The notes under the pieces were generated by a model. The model saw only the letters and a program-made list of their open reading frames with translations. It made no database searches and was not told where the DNA came from. A stretch of DNA of 64,000 bases. Source: VXNE01 sp965261535 (GTDB taxonomy: Bacteria; Pseudomonadota; Gammaproteobacteria; Pseudomonadales; Azotimanducaceae). The number at the start of each line of letters is the position of its first letter. Positions within the stretch are counted from its first letter, which is position 1. The DNA lies in NCBI GenBank assembly GCA_965261535.1, contig OZ253469.1:2294001-2358000 (forward strand), written 5' to 3'. Below are positions 1 through 7,924 of the stretch, piece by piece. Position numbers and translations under genes: made by a program.

Positions 1-125
1 AACACCTCATCGCAATTCGCGCAACGCTGGCCATACAGGCGCGGAACGCCATCAATGGAGTCGGGCATCTCGAACAGGCCCGCTTCGAGCGGCACCAAAT
101 CGGTGGCGGTCTCCGTGACGGTCAC
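1..125 (-). CDS. Zinc-ribbon/OB-fold (DUF35-type) protein, N-terminal part only
   Basis: The first 41 codons of a minus-strand gene run off the window edge. Translation starts at a GTG at 125, preceded by a strong GGAGGA ribosome site; the acyl-CoA ligase stop lies 13 bp upstream, so the two are probably co-transcribed. The visible peptide ends with a Cys-Ala-Asn-Cys pair typical of the rubredoxin-like zinc ribbon at the N-terminus of DUF35 proteins, which often act as partners of thiolase-like enzymes in steroid or acyl-CoA breakdown. Seen: start, SD site, CxxC. Inferred: family membership, since the OB-fold half lies outside the window. Confidence 0.6.
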   Translation of the reverse strand, partial: MTVTETATDLVPLEAGLFEMPDSIDGVPRLYGQRCANCDEV

Positions 126-138
126 TGTTCCTCCAGCA

Positions 139-1704
139 TCACGCGGTCTTTTCCCGATCCCAAGTGTTTGGACCGACACCCTGACGCTTGAGTTCGCCCT
201 TCTGGGTGCGTTCGGTGCCCGTCTTCGGCAACTCCGAGCGAAACTCGAGATACCGGGGGACCATGAAGTATGCCATGACCGATTCGCAGTGCTCGATGAG
301 CGCCTCGGGCGTGAGCGTCTGCCCCGGCTTCAGCACGACCACAGCCATGACATCGTCCTCGCCAAGGTCCGAAGGCACGCCGAATACGGCCGATTCGAGC
401 ACCGCCGGATGTTTGTTGATCTCCCGTTCGACCTCGTAGGACGAGATGTTCTCGCCACGACGCCGCAACGACTCGGTCTTGCGGTCGACGAAATAGAGGT
501 AGCCCTGCGCGTCCGCACGAACGACATCACCGGTGTGCAGCCAGCCGCCGGCGATCTTGTCGTTGCTCGCATCGACGTTCTTGTAATACTCGACGGTTTG
601 CGCGCCGGGATTGTCTATCTTCCACCACAGCTCTCCGGGCGTACCCGCCGCCACGTCTTCGCCATCGTCATCCACGATGCGATAGGTGTTCGTCGGTTTC
701 CCGATCGAGCCGACCGGCGCGCTGCCCGGGTTGACCGTCGCGAAGCCGCCGCCATCGACGGCCGCATAGATCTCGTGGATGTGCACGCCAAAGCGTTTTT
801 CAAACGCTTCCCACACCGATGCGGGACACGCGGCACTGAAGACTACGCGCACCGTGTTGTCAGCGTCGTCTTCCCGTTCCGGCTGCTTCATCAGGATCGG
901 CATCATCGCGCCCAGCGCGTTGAAGGTCGTGGCACCGTAGCGGCGGATATCGCTCCAGAACCGGCTCGCGGAGAAACGACGCGCCACCGCCACCGGCAGG
1001 CCATGCGTCAACGCGCGCCGGACCGAGAGGCTGAGCGCGTTGGCGTGGAACAGCGGCAGGCATGTGTACAGGATGTCCGTGGGTTCGAGTTTTGGCGCCA
1101 GACCCGAATCCGCACCCATCCGTATCGGACCATGGCGCTGGACCACACCCTTCGGGTTTCCGGTCGTGCCCGACGTATACATGATCCCCGCGATCTGGCC
1201 CATTTCCACAGACGCGTTCGGGTTCTCCTCGGACGATGCCTGCATGAGCGTGCCAAGTTCGATCCAGTCTTCGGGCACCGTCGTCTCTGTCACCACGCCA
1301 CAGCGCGTGGCGATGATGTTGGAAATCTTGGGAAGGTCTTCCTGGACTGCAACGACCGCCTCGACGTACTCGACGTCACAAACCAGGATGGATGAGTCCG
1401 AGTGGTCGACGATGTAACTCAGACCCGCGCCTTTCAGCGCGACATTCACCGGCACCGCGTAGCCACCGAGTTTCTGCACGCCGAAATAGACGAACAGCCA
1501 CTCCGGCGAGTTCGGCATCATGATCGCGACACCCACGCCGGGCTTGACCCCGAGGTCCCGCAGCGCATGGGCGATCCGGTTCGTTTCGCTGTTCAGTTCG
1601 GAGAAGCTGACCACCCGATCCTCATACAACAGGAACGGCCTGTCGCCGAGCATGTCCGCCTGGTGCTCGATCAGTTCGGCGAGGGTAGTTGGCTCGTTAC
1701 TCAC
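139..1704 (-). CDS. AMP-forming acyl-CoA ligase (CaiC/FadD-like)
   Basis: A 521-residue class I adenylate-forming enzyme that would activate a carboxylic acid to its CoA thioester with ATP. The phosphate-binding motif YTSGTTGNPKGV lies near residue 175, and the hinge motif GWLHTGD followed by the DRK segment lies around residue 390. The C-terminal PKTGTERTQKGELK segment holds the expected adenylation lysine. The N-terminus resembles crotonobetaine/carnitine-CoA ligases, but the substrate cannot be told. Translation begins at GTG 1704. It is divergent from the acyl-CoA dehydrogenase at 1844 and just upstream of the DUF35-type gene, a context fitting catabolism of an acyl-CoA or steroid side chain. 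Confidence 0.88.
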   Translation of the reverse strand: MSNEPTTLAELIEHQADMLGDRPFLLYEDRVVSFSELNSETNRIAHALRDLGVKPGVGVAIMMPNSPEWLFVYFGVQKLGGYAVPVNVALKGAGLSYIVDHSDSSILVCDVEYVEAVVAVQEDLPKISNIIATRCGVVTETTVPEDWIELGTLMQASSEENPNASVEMGQIAGIMYTSGTTGNPKGVVQRHGPIRMGADSGLAPKLEPTDILYTCLPLFHANALSLSVRRALTHGLPVAVARRFSASRFWSDIRRYGATTFNALGAMMPILMKQPEREDDADNTVRVVFSAACPASVWEAFEKRFGVHIHEIYAAVDGGGFATVNPGSAPVGSIGKPTNTYRIVDDDGEDVAAGTPGELWWKIDNPGAQTVEYYKNVDASNDKIAGGWLHTGDVVRADAQGYLYFVDRKTESLRRRGENISSYEVEREINKHPAVLESAVFGVPSDLGEDDVMAVVVLKPGQTLTPEALIEHCESVMAYFMVPRYLEFRSELPKTGTERTQKGELKRQGVGPNTWDREKTA

Positions 1705-1843
1705 GCCGATTGCGCCTCAAGGTGGAAGTCAGGGAGTACCGAAGCAGTTTATCACGCTACTTACGGTGCCCATTTCGCGCGTACGGCGCGACGCGAGCTG
1801 CCAAGCGTTTTGATAGAGTGGACGCCACCAATAAGGGAGACGC

Positions 1844-3007
1844 ATGAGCACATTGGCCGAATTTCGCACCGAGGCGCGCGCGTGGGTCGAAGAAAACTTG
1901 CCGCCGAGATTGCGAGGCACGAGCCAAGTCTACAACGGCGGCAGGAAAACCCCCCTCAACTATCCCGACGACACGCGGCGCTGGACCGAGGTATGTTTCG
2001 AGTACGGCTACACGGCCCCCACCTGGCCGAAGGAATACGGCGGCGCCGATATGACCGTCGCCAGGCAAAAGGTGCTCCGCGAAGAGATGCTCGCCGCGAG
2101 GGCACCGCTTCCCCTCGGTGGACATGGCCTCACGATGATCGGGCCGACGCTGCTCGAATACGGCACCGAAGATCAGAAGTTGCGCCATCTTCCCAAGATC
2201 GCGCGCGGCCAGTACCGTTGGTGCCAGGGCTATTCCGAGCCGAACGCCGGTTCGGACCTTGCTTCCCTGCAGACGCGCGCGGAGGATCAGGGCGACCACT
2301 ACCTTGTGAACGGCTCGAAGATCTGGACCACGGGCGCGCATAACGCGGACTGGATGTTCTGCCTCGTCCGAACGAACTTCGATGTGCCCAAGTGGGAAGG
2401 CATCAGTCTCATCCTCTTCCCGATGTCGGATCCGGGCGTCACGGTGAGACCGATCAAGCTGGTCGACGGCAATCGGGAGTTCTGCCAGTGCTTCTTCGAC
2501 AACGTCGTCGTGCCGAAGATCGATCTCGTCCATCGGGAAAACCAGGGTTGGACGGTGGGCAAGCGGCTCCTTCAATACGAGCGAATGCCGTCGGAACAAC
2601 GGACACCGCCGCCTTCGCTCGCCAGGATCGCGAAACAGTACCGCGGGGAGGTGGACGGCACCATCGCCGAGGTGGCGACGCGCGAAGAGGTCTTGGGAAT
2701 CGACATGGACGCGCGGGCGTTTCAACTTACTCAACGCCGCGCCGCGGAAGAAAGAGACGGCGCGACACCGACGTTCGCGACATCGATGTTCAAGTACTAC
2801 AACTCCGAACTGCTCACCCGGCGCATGGAAGCGCTTACCCGCTTGCGCGGCACCCAGGGAGTGGGTTGGGAAGGCGCCTCGTTCAAAGACGAAGAACTGG
2901 CGAATACGCGAGCGTGGCTACACGTCAAGGCCAACACGATCGCGGCCGGAAGCTCGGAGATCCAACTCAACATCATCGCCAAACGGGTGCTGGGGCTCCC
3001 CGACTAG
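1844..3007 (+). CDS. Acyl-CoA dehydrogenase
   Basis: A 387-residue flavoprotein of the acyl-CoA dehydrogenase superfamily, expected to oxidise an acyl-CoA to the 2-enoyl-CoA and pass electrons to ETF. Visible landmarks are the middle-domain segment YSEPNAGSDLASLQTRA (about residue 127) followed by VNGSKIWTTG, and the C-terminal AAGSSEIQLNIIAKRVLGLP signature. An AGGGAG site sits 8 bp before the ATG. It is divergent from the acyl-CoA ligase and probably works in the same pathway, close to FadE-type enzymes of steroid and branched-acid degradation. Substrate unknown. Confidence 0.92.
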   Translation: MSTLAEFRTEARAWVEENLPPRLRGTSQVYNGGRKTPLNYPDDTRRWTEVCFEYGYTAPTWPKEYGGADMTVARQKVLREEMLAARAPLPLGGHGLTMIGPTLLEYGTEDQKLRHLPKIARGQYRWCQGYSEPNAGSDLASLQTRAEDQGDHYLVNGSKIWTTGAHNADWMFCLVRTNFDVPKWEGISLILFPMSDPGVTVRPIKLVDGNREFCQCFFDNVVVPKIDLVHRENQGWTVGKRLLQYERMPSEQRTPPPSLARIAKQYRGEVDGTIAEVATREEVLGIDMDARAFQLTQRRAAEERDGATPTFATSMFKYYNSELLTRRMEALTRLRGTQGVGWEGASFKDEELANTRAWLHVKANTIAAGSSEIQLNIIAKRVLGLPD

Positions 3008-3063
3008 CGTTCCGTCAAGTCTAAAAATGCGAGTGTAGCTGCGAGGGATTTTTGGTTCCTGGC

Positions 3064-3206
3064 GAGGCGCGACGACGCGGTGTGGCAGGCACCACACAAG
3101 GAGGAGGAACGGAGCCTTCAGCCGGGGAGCGCGAGGGGGCCCCCTCGCATGAAAACCATCAGGGGCCAAAAAGACCCGCAGATACCCGTAGATTTAGGCT
3201 TGACGG
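3064..3206. repeat. Dispersed intergenic repeat, copy 1
   Basis: This interval between convergent genes is similar to 9273-9370. Both start with GAGGCGCGAYGACGCGG, share a purine-rich block ending AACGRAGCC, and end with a conserved AAAAAGA..CGCAGATACC.GTAGATT...TTGACGG tract. Copy 1 carries about 45 extra bases in the middle, including a perfect 18-bp palindrome GCGAGGGGGCCCCCTCGC. Weaker similarity extends upstream to about 3024. There is no convincing reading frame. It may be a structured RNA, a REP-like element or a terminator-associated repeat; the function is not known to me. Confidence 0.5.
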
Positions 3207-3223
3207 AGCACTAGCCCGGGGTA

Positions 3224-3250
3224 GAAGGGCCACCCCCAGGGAGGCCCTTC
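3224..3250. terminator. Hairpin between convergent genes, possible bidirectional terminator
   Basis: An 8-bp perfect stem, GAAGGGCC (3224-3231) pairing with GGCCCTTC (3243-3250), closes an 11-nt loop. It lies between the convergent acyl-CoA dehydrogenase and acetoacetate-decarboxylase-like genes. There is no long T-run on either side, so intrinsic termination is only a reasonable guess. Confidence 0.4.
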
Positions 3251-3268
3251 GTCAGCGGTCTGGTTCGG

Positions 3269-4141
3269 CTACTTGACCTTCTGCCAGACGGAGTCGCCCC
3301 CGCCCACGTTCACGAACTTCTGGTAGGTGCCCGGGGTTTCGGAGTTCTCCGGTATGAGCCCGGACCAAGGGTCATCCGGCCGCATGTACACCTTCACCGT
3401 CCCCGCCTGCCATTCAAGCATCCTGGGGCCGTCGCCCCCTCTTCCAGCCTGCCTGACCAGACAGGCACCGCCCTGTTTCCAATGGAAGGACACCGTATTG
3501 CCCCCTTCGACTCTCCCGAGCGCTCGCAAGGCGGCTTCGTCCTCGACGGGTCCCTCGGTGAAGTCAAGCGACAGGCGAACCTCGCCCTCATAGATGACCT
3601 CGGCTCTCGAGGGGGTGAGCGTCATTTCGTCAGCCACGTACTTGGGCCATCCCCAGACGACCCCCATGTAGCACATCAGCAGCGACGGCACGGGGATGCT
3701 GACCACCAGCCAGGATTCGATTCCATCGGGACACAGGGCCTTCACGGTAATCCGGCCTTCCTGAAAACGCGTCAGCGGCGTGTGGTTCATGTCCAGCAGC
3801 GTTACCCCCACCAGGGGCTTCTCCGGCATCTCCAAAGGTTCCGGCAGAAACGACCGGTAGAGATCGAGGTCCGCCGGCTCAACCACGGTGAAGATGCCCG
3901 AGGTCACCGTGCCGGTCTTCACCCTCGCTTCGATCTGCTCGGCCGTTGCCGCCTTTATGACCGGCTTTCCGGGGCCGGCGCCCATGTTGATGAGTTCGTC
4001 CTGGGTCGGGTCGTTCACAAAGGCCGCGACCCGGTCCATCGTCACCCGGCTCCTGGCGAGATAGTCTTCATACGATTTGATCTTCCCGCCGTTACGGATC
4101 GCTTTTGCTATTTCCTTCGGTACCGCAACTGTCGTAACCAT
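3269..4141 (-). CDS. Acetoacetate decarboxylase family protein
   Basis: A 290-residue protein with the acetoacetate-decarboxylase fold. The segment VVWGWPKYVADEM (about residue 165) contains the lysine that forms the Schiff base in true decarboxylases, and the preceding hydrophobic strand and the C-terminal half fit the family. Activity on acetoacetate is not certain, because many members are aldolases or dehydratases. The start is supported by GAGGGAGG upstream of ATG 4141. It lies immediately downstream of the symporter gene on the same strand, 41 bp from that stop. Confidence 0.8.
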   Translation of the reverse strand: MVTTVAVPKEIAKAIRNGGKIKSYEDYLARSRVTMDRVAAFVNDPTQDELINMGAGPGKPVIKAATAEQIEARVKTGTVTSGIFTVVEPADLDLYRSFLPEPLEMPEKPLVGVTLLDMNHTPLTRFQEGRITVKALCPDGIESWLVVSIPVPSLLMCYMGVVWGWPKYVADEMTLTPSRAEVIYEGEVRLSLDFTEGPVEDEAALRALGRVEGGNTVSFHWKQGGACLVRQAGRGGDGPRMLEWQAGTVKVYMRPDDPWSGLIPENSETPGTYQKFVNVGGGDSVWQKVK

Positions 4142-4182
4142 GGGTCAATCCTCCCTCAACAATTCAATCCCTGCGGTGGCGT

Positions 4183-5517
4183 TCAGGACGCCGCTTCTTC
4201 GCGCGATTCGCCTGCACGCACCTCGGGCAGATCCTCGCCCTCGGTACGAGCCACGAGCGCGGTAACGGTAAGGTCGCTCGTCACGTTGACGGATGTCCGA
4301 CACATGTCAAGGATCCTGTCCACCGCGATATACAACCCGATCGCTTCCAGGGGCAGTCCCAACACCGTCAGGATCAACGTGATGGCGACCAGGCTCGCCG
4401 CTGGTATCCCGGCCACGCCGATGGAGGTCAACAACGCCAGCAGCACCACCAGGAACTGGTCGACGACGGTCAGATCCGCGCCGAACGCCTGTGCGATGAA
4501 GATCACGACCACGCACTCGAACAACGCCGTGCCATCCATGTTGACCGTTGCACCCAGCGGCAACACGAAACTCGTGGTGCCATCCGATACACCGGCTCGG
4601 CGGGCGCTACTCAGGCTCACCGGCAACGTGGCGGAAGACGATGCCGTGGAGAACGCCATTAGCTGCGCGGGCATGATGCGACCGTAATATGCATACGGCC
4701 TGATCCCGCCGACGAAACGCAGTAGCAGTGGCAAGGTCACGAAAAAGTGCGTCGCCAGGGCCAGCAGGACGGTCAGGGTGAACCAGGCGAGTGCCTCCGC
4801 CAGCGTGGCCAGCGGCACTGTCAGCAAGGCCTTGCCCACGAGGGCGAATACACCGTACGGAGCGAACTTCAGGACCCACCTGGTGATCATGATCATCACG
4901 TCGTGGATGGCGGTCCAGAAGTTGGTCAGCGTCTCGCTCACAGAGCCCTCAAGGCGCGCCATGAAATAGCCGAACACGACACTGAAGAAGATCAGCGCGA
5001 GAAGCTCCATGTTCACCGCCGCCGCGAAGATGTTGTCCGGGACGGCGCGCGAGATCACCTCCACCAGGTCGCCCGCATCGCGTCCCTCGACGCGCGTCAG
5101 CTGAGCCGACACGTCCGGCATGTTCTCGCTCAGCGCCTTGACCGACTCGCCGCCCCCGGGATTGATCACGTTGACGAGTACCAGGCCGGTCACCACCGCG
5201 ATCAGACCCGTCGCAAGGTAGAAGCCGACCGTCTTGCCGCCCACCCGGCCGAAGTTCTCGCGTCCGGCCATGTTGTGAACGCCCATGATGATCGACGACA
5301 CGATCAGGGGCACCACGATCATCTTCAGGGCATTGAGGAACAGGCCGCCGAAGAAGTCGAAAATTTCGACCAGTGACGCCCCGAAGACCGTGGTCTCGGC
5401 ATCGGCGAGCAAACTGACCAGCACGGCCAGGGCCAGCGCCACCGCAATCTGCCAATGCAGTGGCGCGTCTATGATTCGGGACCAGGCGCCCCCACCCTTC
5501 GTGTCTTCCTGCGACAT
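4183..5517 (-). CDS. Dicarboxylate/amino acid:cation symporter (DAACS, GltP/DctA-like)
   Basis: A 444-residue inner-membrane secondary carrier coupling uptake of a dicarboxylate or acidic amino acid to H+ or Na+. The serine-rich re-entrant hairpin motif SSSATLPVS and the NMDGTALFE motif of transmembrane segment 7 are both present, followed by the AGIPAASLV hairpin 2 segment. I place the start at ATG 5517 because AGGGGAGGG precedes it; an in-frame ATG 33 bp upstream lacks this. The C-terminus is charged (EGEDLPEVRAGES...). It may supply acids to the neighbouring acyl-CoA genes. Confidence 0.9.
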   Translation of the reverse strand: MSQEDTKGGGAWSRIIDAPLHWQIAVALALAVLVSLLADAETTVFGASLVEIFDFFGGLFLNALKMIVVPLIVSSIIMGVHNMAGRENFGRVGGKTVGFYLATGLIAVVTGLVLVNVINPGGGESVKALSENMPDVSAQLTRVEGRDAGDLVEVISRAVPDNIFAAAVNMELLALIFFSVVFGYFMARLEGSVSETLTNFWTAIHDVMIMITRWVLKFAPYGVFALVGKALLTVPLATLAEALAWFTLTVLLALATHFFVTLPLLLRFVGGIRPYAYYGRIMPAQLMAFSTASSSATLPVSLSSARRAGVSDGTTSFVLPLGATVNMDGTALFECVVVIFIAQAFGADLTVVDQFLVVLLALLTSIGVAGIPAASLVAITLILTVLGLPLEAIGLYIAVDRILDMCRTSVNVTSDLTVTALVARTEGEDLPEVRAGESREEAAS

Positions 5518-5669
5518 TTGCCCTCCCCTTGAAGCCACGCGCTTGGCCACAGTCTATACCGGAACTCGCCGACCGCGCCTAAACGATGAAGAACGATCCG
5601 CATGTCGTCCGGCAAGGACCAGTCGCGTTCCCTTGCCCTTGTCTTGGTCTGTTCTCTATGCTATCCAGC

Positions 5670-6848
5670 ATGAGCCAGTCGCGTCCGAATCCCTTCGTTC
5701 CCGGCCGAGGCGCATTGCCACCATATCTGGCCGGTCGCGAGGCCGAGCAGCAAACGCTCATGGGCATTCTTGCCTACGTCGAAGCGGACCGAGGCGCACC
5801 GCGGGATGTTGTGCTTTGCGGGCCGCGGGGGAACGGCAAGACCGTCCTTCTTCGCTGGTTTCACCGCGAGATCGAGGCGCGCGACCACCAGATTGACCTG
5901 CTGTGGCGCACACCGGGCGACCTGCCGACCGTGGATGCGCTGGCGACCACCTTGGTACCTCCCGGACGCTTTAGGTCCGTGCTGCCCGATACGCTTTCGC
6001 TGTCGGTCGGCGTCGGGCGCGCGGGTTGGAACCTGAGGAACAACCCCGGCACCTTGGCGGAACTATTGACGGTACGTTGCGAACAGCGACCCTTGGTGGT
6101 CTTGCTCGACGAGGCTCACACGTTGGAACCGGTCGTCGGCCAAGCCCTTTTGAACGCGAGCCAGTCCGTAAGCGGGGTCGCGCCTTTTCTTCTGGTGCTC
6201 GCGGGCACGCCGGGCCTGGAGCCGCGCCTCCATGCCATGTCCGCGACGTTTTGGGACCGGGCTGAACACCTCGCTATTGGCCTGCTTGAACGAGACGCGT
6301 CCGCCGCCGCCTTGACGCGACCGTTCGGCGCCGAAACTCCATCGGTGACATTCGAGGAGGCCGCCTTGCGGCAGGTTCTCGATGACAGTCAGAGCTACCC
6401 ATACTTCCTTCAGTTGTTCGGGGCCGCGCTGTGGGACGTCGTCGTGGCGGACAGCAAAAAGATTATCGACGAAGCCGTCGTGGCGCGCGCCACCGCCACA
6501 TTCGATCAAAAGAAAGGAACCTACTATCGTCATCGGTGCAACGAACTCCAGCGGGCTGGCCTGCTCAACGTGGCGGCGGCGCTCGCCGACGCGTTTGGTG
6601 AACACGCCACGATGACGCAAGCGGAAGTGGATGAAGTCATCGTTCGCGCGGGAGAGGATGTCCTCCCCCGTGGGGCAGACGATGCGTGGAGTTCGGAATC
6701 GCTTGATCGCGAATCGCTAATTCGCGTTCGCGACCATTTGGCCGCAGTCGGCTACGTCTGGAACCCGCCAGGCGAGGGCGATGTGTGGCGACCGGGTATT
6801 CCAAGCCTGATGAGGCACATTGGAATCGCCGCACCGACCCCGACTTGA
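5670..6848 (+). CDS. AAA-type ATPase, first gene of a three-gene cassette
   Basis: A 392-residue P-loop ATPase. After an NPFxPGxGxxPPxLAGRE opening it has Walker A GPRGNGKT (residues 51-58) and Walker B VVLLDEAH (residues 143-150), and a C-terminal region around residues 290-330 that could be a winged helix. This family of small stand-alone ATPases is widespread and poorly defined. The start at ATG 5670 is chosen to fit the conserved opening; in-frame ATGs at 5586 and 5658 are alternatives and no strong SD site is seen. The stop lies 17 bp before the start of the PD-(D/E)XK-like gene, and the three genes read as one operon. Inference: it powers or regulates the two downstream proteins. Confidence 0.75.
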   Translation: MSQSRPNPFVPGRGALPPYLAGREAEQQTLMGILAYVEADRGAPRDVVLCGPRGNGKTVLLRWFHREIEARDHQIDLLWRTPGDLPTVDALATTLVPPGRFRSVLPDTLSLSVGVGRAGWNLRNNPGTLAELLTVRCEQRPLVVLLDEAHTLEPVVGQALLNASQSVSGVAPFLLVLAGTPGLEPRLHAMSATFWDRAEHLAIGLLERDASAAALTRPFGAETPSVTFEEAALRQVLDDSQSYPYFLQLFGAALWDVVVADSKKIIDEAVVARATATFDQKKGTYYRHRCNELQRAGLLNVAAALADAFGEHATMTQAEVDEVIVRAGEDVLPRGADDAWSSESLDRESLIRVRDHLAAVGYVWNPPGEGDVWRPGIPSLMRHIGIAAPTPT

Positions 6849-6865
6849 TTCGACGACCCGATGAT

Positions 6866-7924
6866 ATGAACCCGCATACCAAACGTATCCACGACAATGC
6901 CGAGACGCTAGGAAAGTTACTGGGCTTCAGAGCCGAACAAGAAGTGTCCACCAGTTTGCTATCACTCAGGCTCGACGGAGCCTACCATCCGCGCATAGAC
7001 CTCCTTTGGAGCCTGCCGCTGAGCGTGTCGCAACGGCGAGCAATCGCGTGGGCATTGGGTATTGATGACGCCGCAACCAAGCGCATCAAGCATCTGCCCG
7101 TCGTTGGACTTGAGATCGAGGGCACGCAACCAAGTACGAAGACACTGGAAGCCGACATCGCGAACCTTGCGGCGCTCGGCGCCCCGTTGGGCCTATTGGT
7201 CGTTTCCGAGAGGGGGGAGTCCAATATCTATCGCCGCGCCGCAAGAGCGATACGAACAACACGGCGCGCATTCGGCGACATTGCCGTTCTCCCGGTGGAA
7301 GCATCGTGGCTCGACGAGTTCAAGAGCAAGAACTGGCCGACGGGAAAGCTGCTGCCGCCAGTGCCATCAAAGAAAGCTCCGGCTGGAGGCGAGACTCGCA
7401 AATGGTCCCATACGACTCGAAGAGTTTTGCGCCAGAAGGGCGAAGAGGCAGGTTTCGTCGTCGCCGAATCTTGGAATCCACCCATACTCAAGGCTACATT
7501 CGAGCTACAACGCGCCCAGCTAGGGAAACTGACGCATATGACTGATCCCAGAGTCGGGGAACGTTCTCCTATGCGGAGCGCACGGGACTACCTGGTCCAA
7601 TGCGAAATAGACCTTGCTTGGCTATTGCCCCTTCCGGGACGACTGCGGACCTTTCTTGAGAAGCTGGACGCACTCGACCCATGCGGTCGCGAACACGGGT
7701 TAGGTTTCGCCGAACTGTGGAACCATATCCCAGTGGCCGCGTTCGAACTGGAGTCGGGTCAGGGCAAGCACGCCGGAGGTGCCCTGCTGAACTTGGCGGC
7801 CTACAGCGTAATCGGAATCCTTGGTACGGAGACCCATGGGGCTGCGGAGGCGCTGAAGCGAACGCTGCGAACGTATCAGCCGACTCTCGGGCTCCGAAAT
7901 GTCTTTGTAAGGAAAATGCCATGA
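6866..7924 (+). CDS. Protein with two tandem PD-(D/E)XK-like modules
   Basis: A 352-residue protein I do not recognise as a named family. It contains the same pattern twice: IDLLWSLPL (from D45) followed by LEIEGTQPSTK (E83, E85, K92), and IDLAWLLPL (from D249) followed by FELESGQGKH (E294, E296, K301). Both are followed by an AxxxNLAA helix. An Asp, then ExE, then Lys in a beta-strand context resembles a PD-(D/E)XK nuclease active site, so it looks like a duplicated nuclease or nuclease-like DNA-binding fold. The stop overlaps the next gene (ATGA, 7921-7924), which implies translational coupling. Nuclease activity is inferred from motif spacing only. Confidence 0.6.
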   Translation: MNPHTKRIHDNAETLGKLLGFRAEQEVSTSLLSLRLDGAYHPRIDLLWSLPLSVSQRRAIAWALGIDDAATKRIKHLPVVGLEIEGTQPSTKTLEADIANLAALGAPLGLLVVSERGESNIYRRAARAIRTTRRAFGDIAVLPVEASWLDEFKSKNWPTGKLLPPVPSKKAPAGGETRKWSHTTRRVLRQKGEEAGFVVAESWNPPILKATFELQRAQLGKLTHMTDPRVGERSPMRSARDYLVQCEIDLAWLLPLPGRLRTFLEKLDALDPCGREHGLGFAELWNHIPVAAFELESGQGKHAGGALLNLAAYSVIGILGTETHGAAEALKRTLRTYQPTLGLRNVFVRKMP

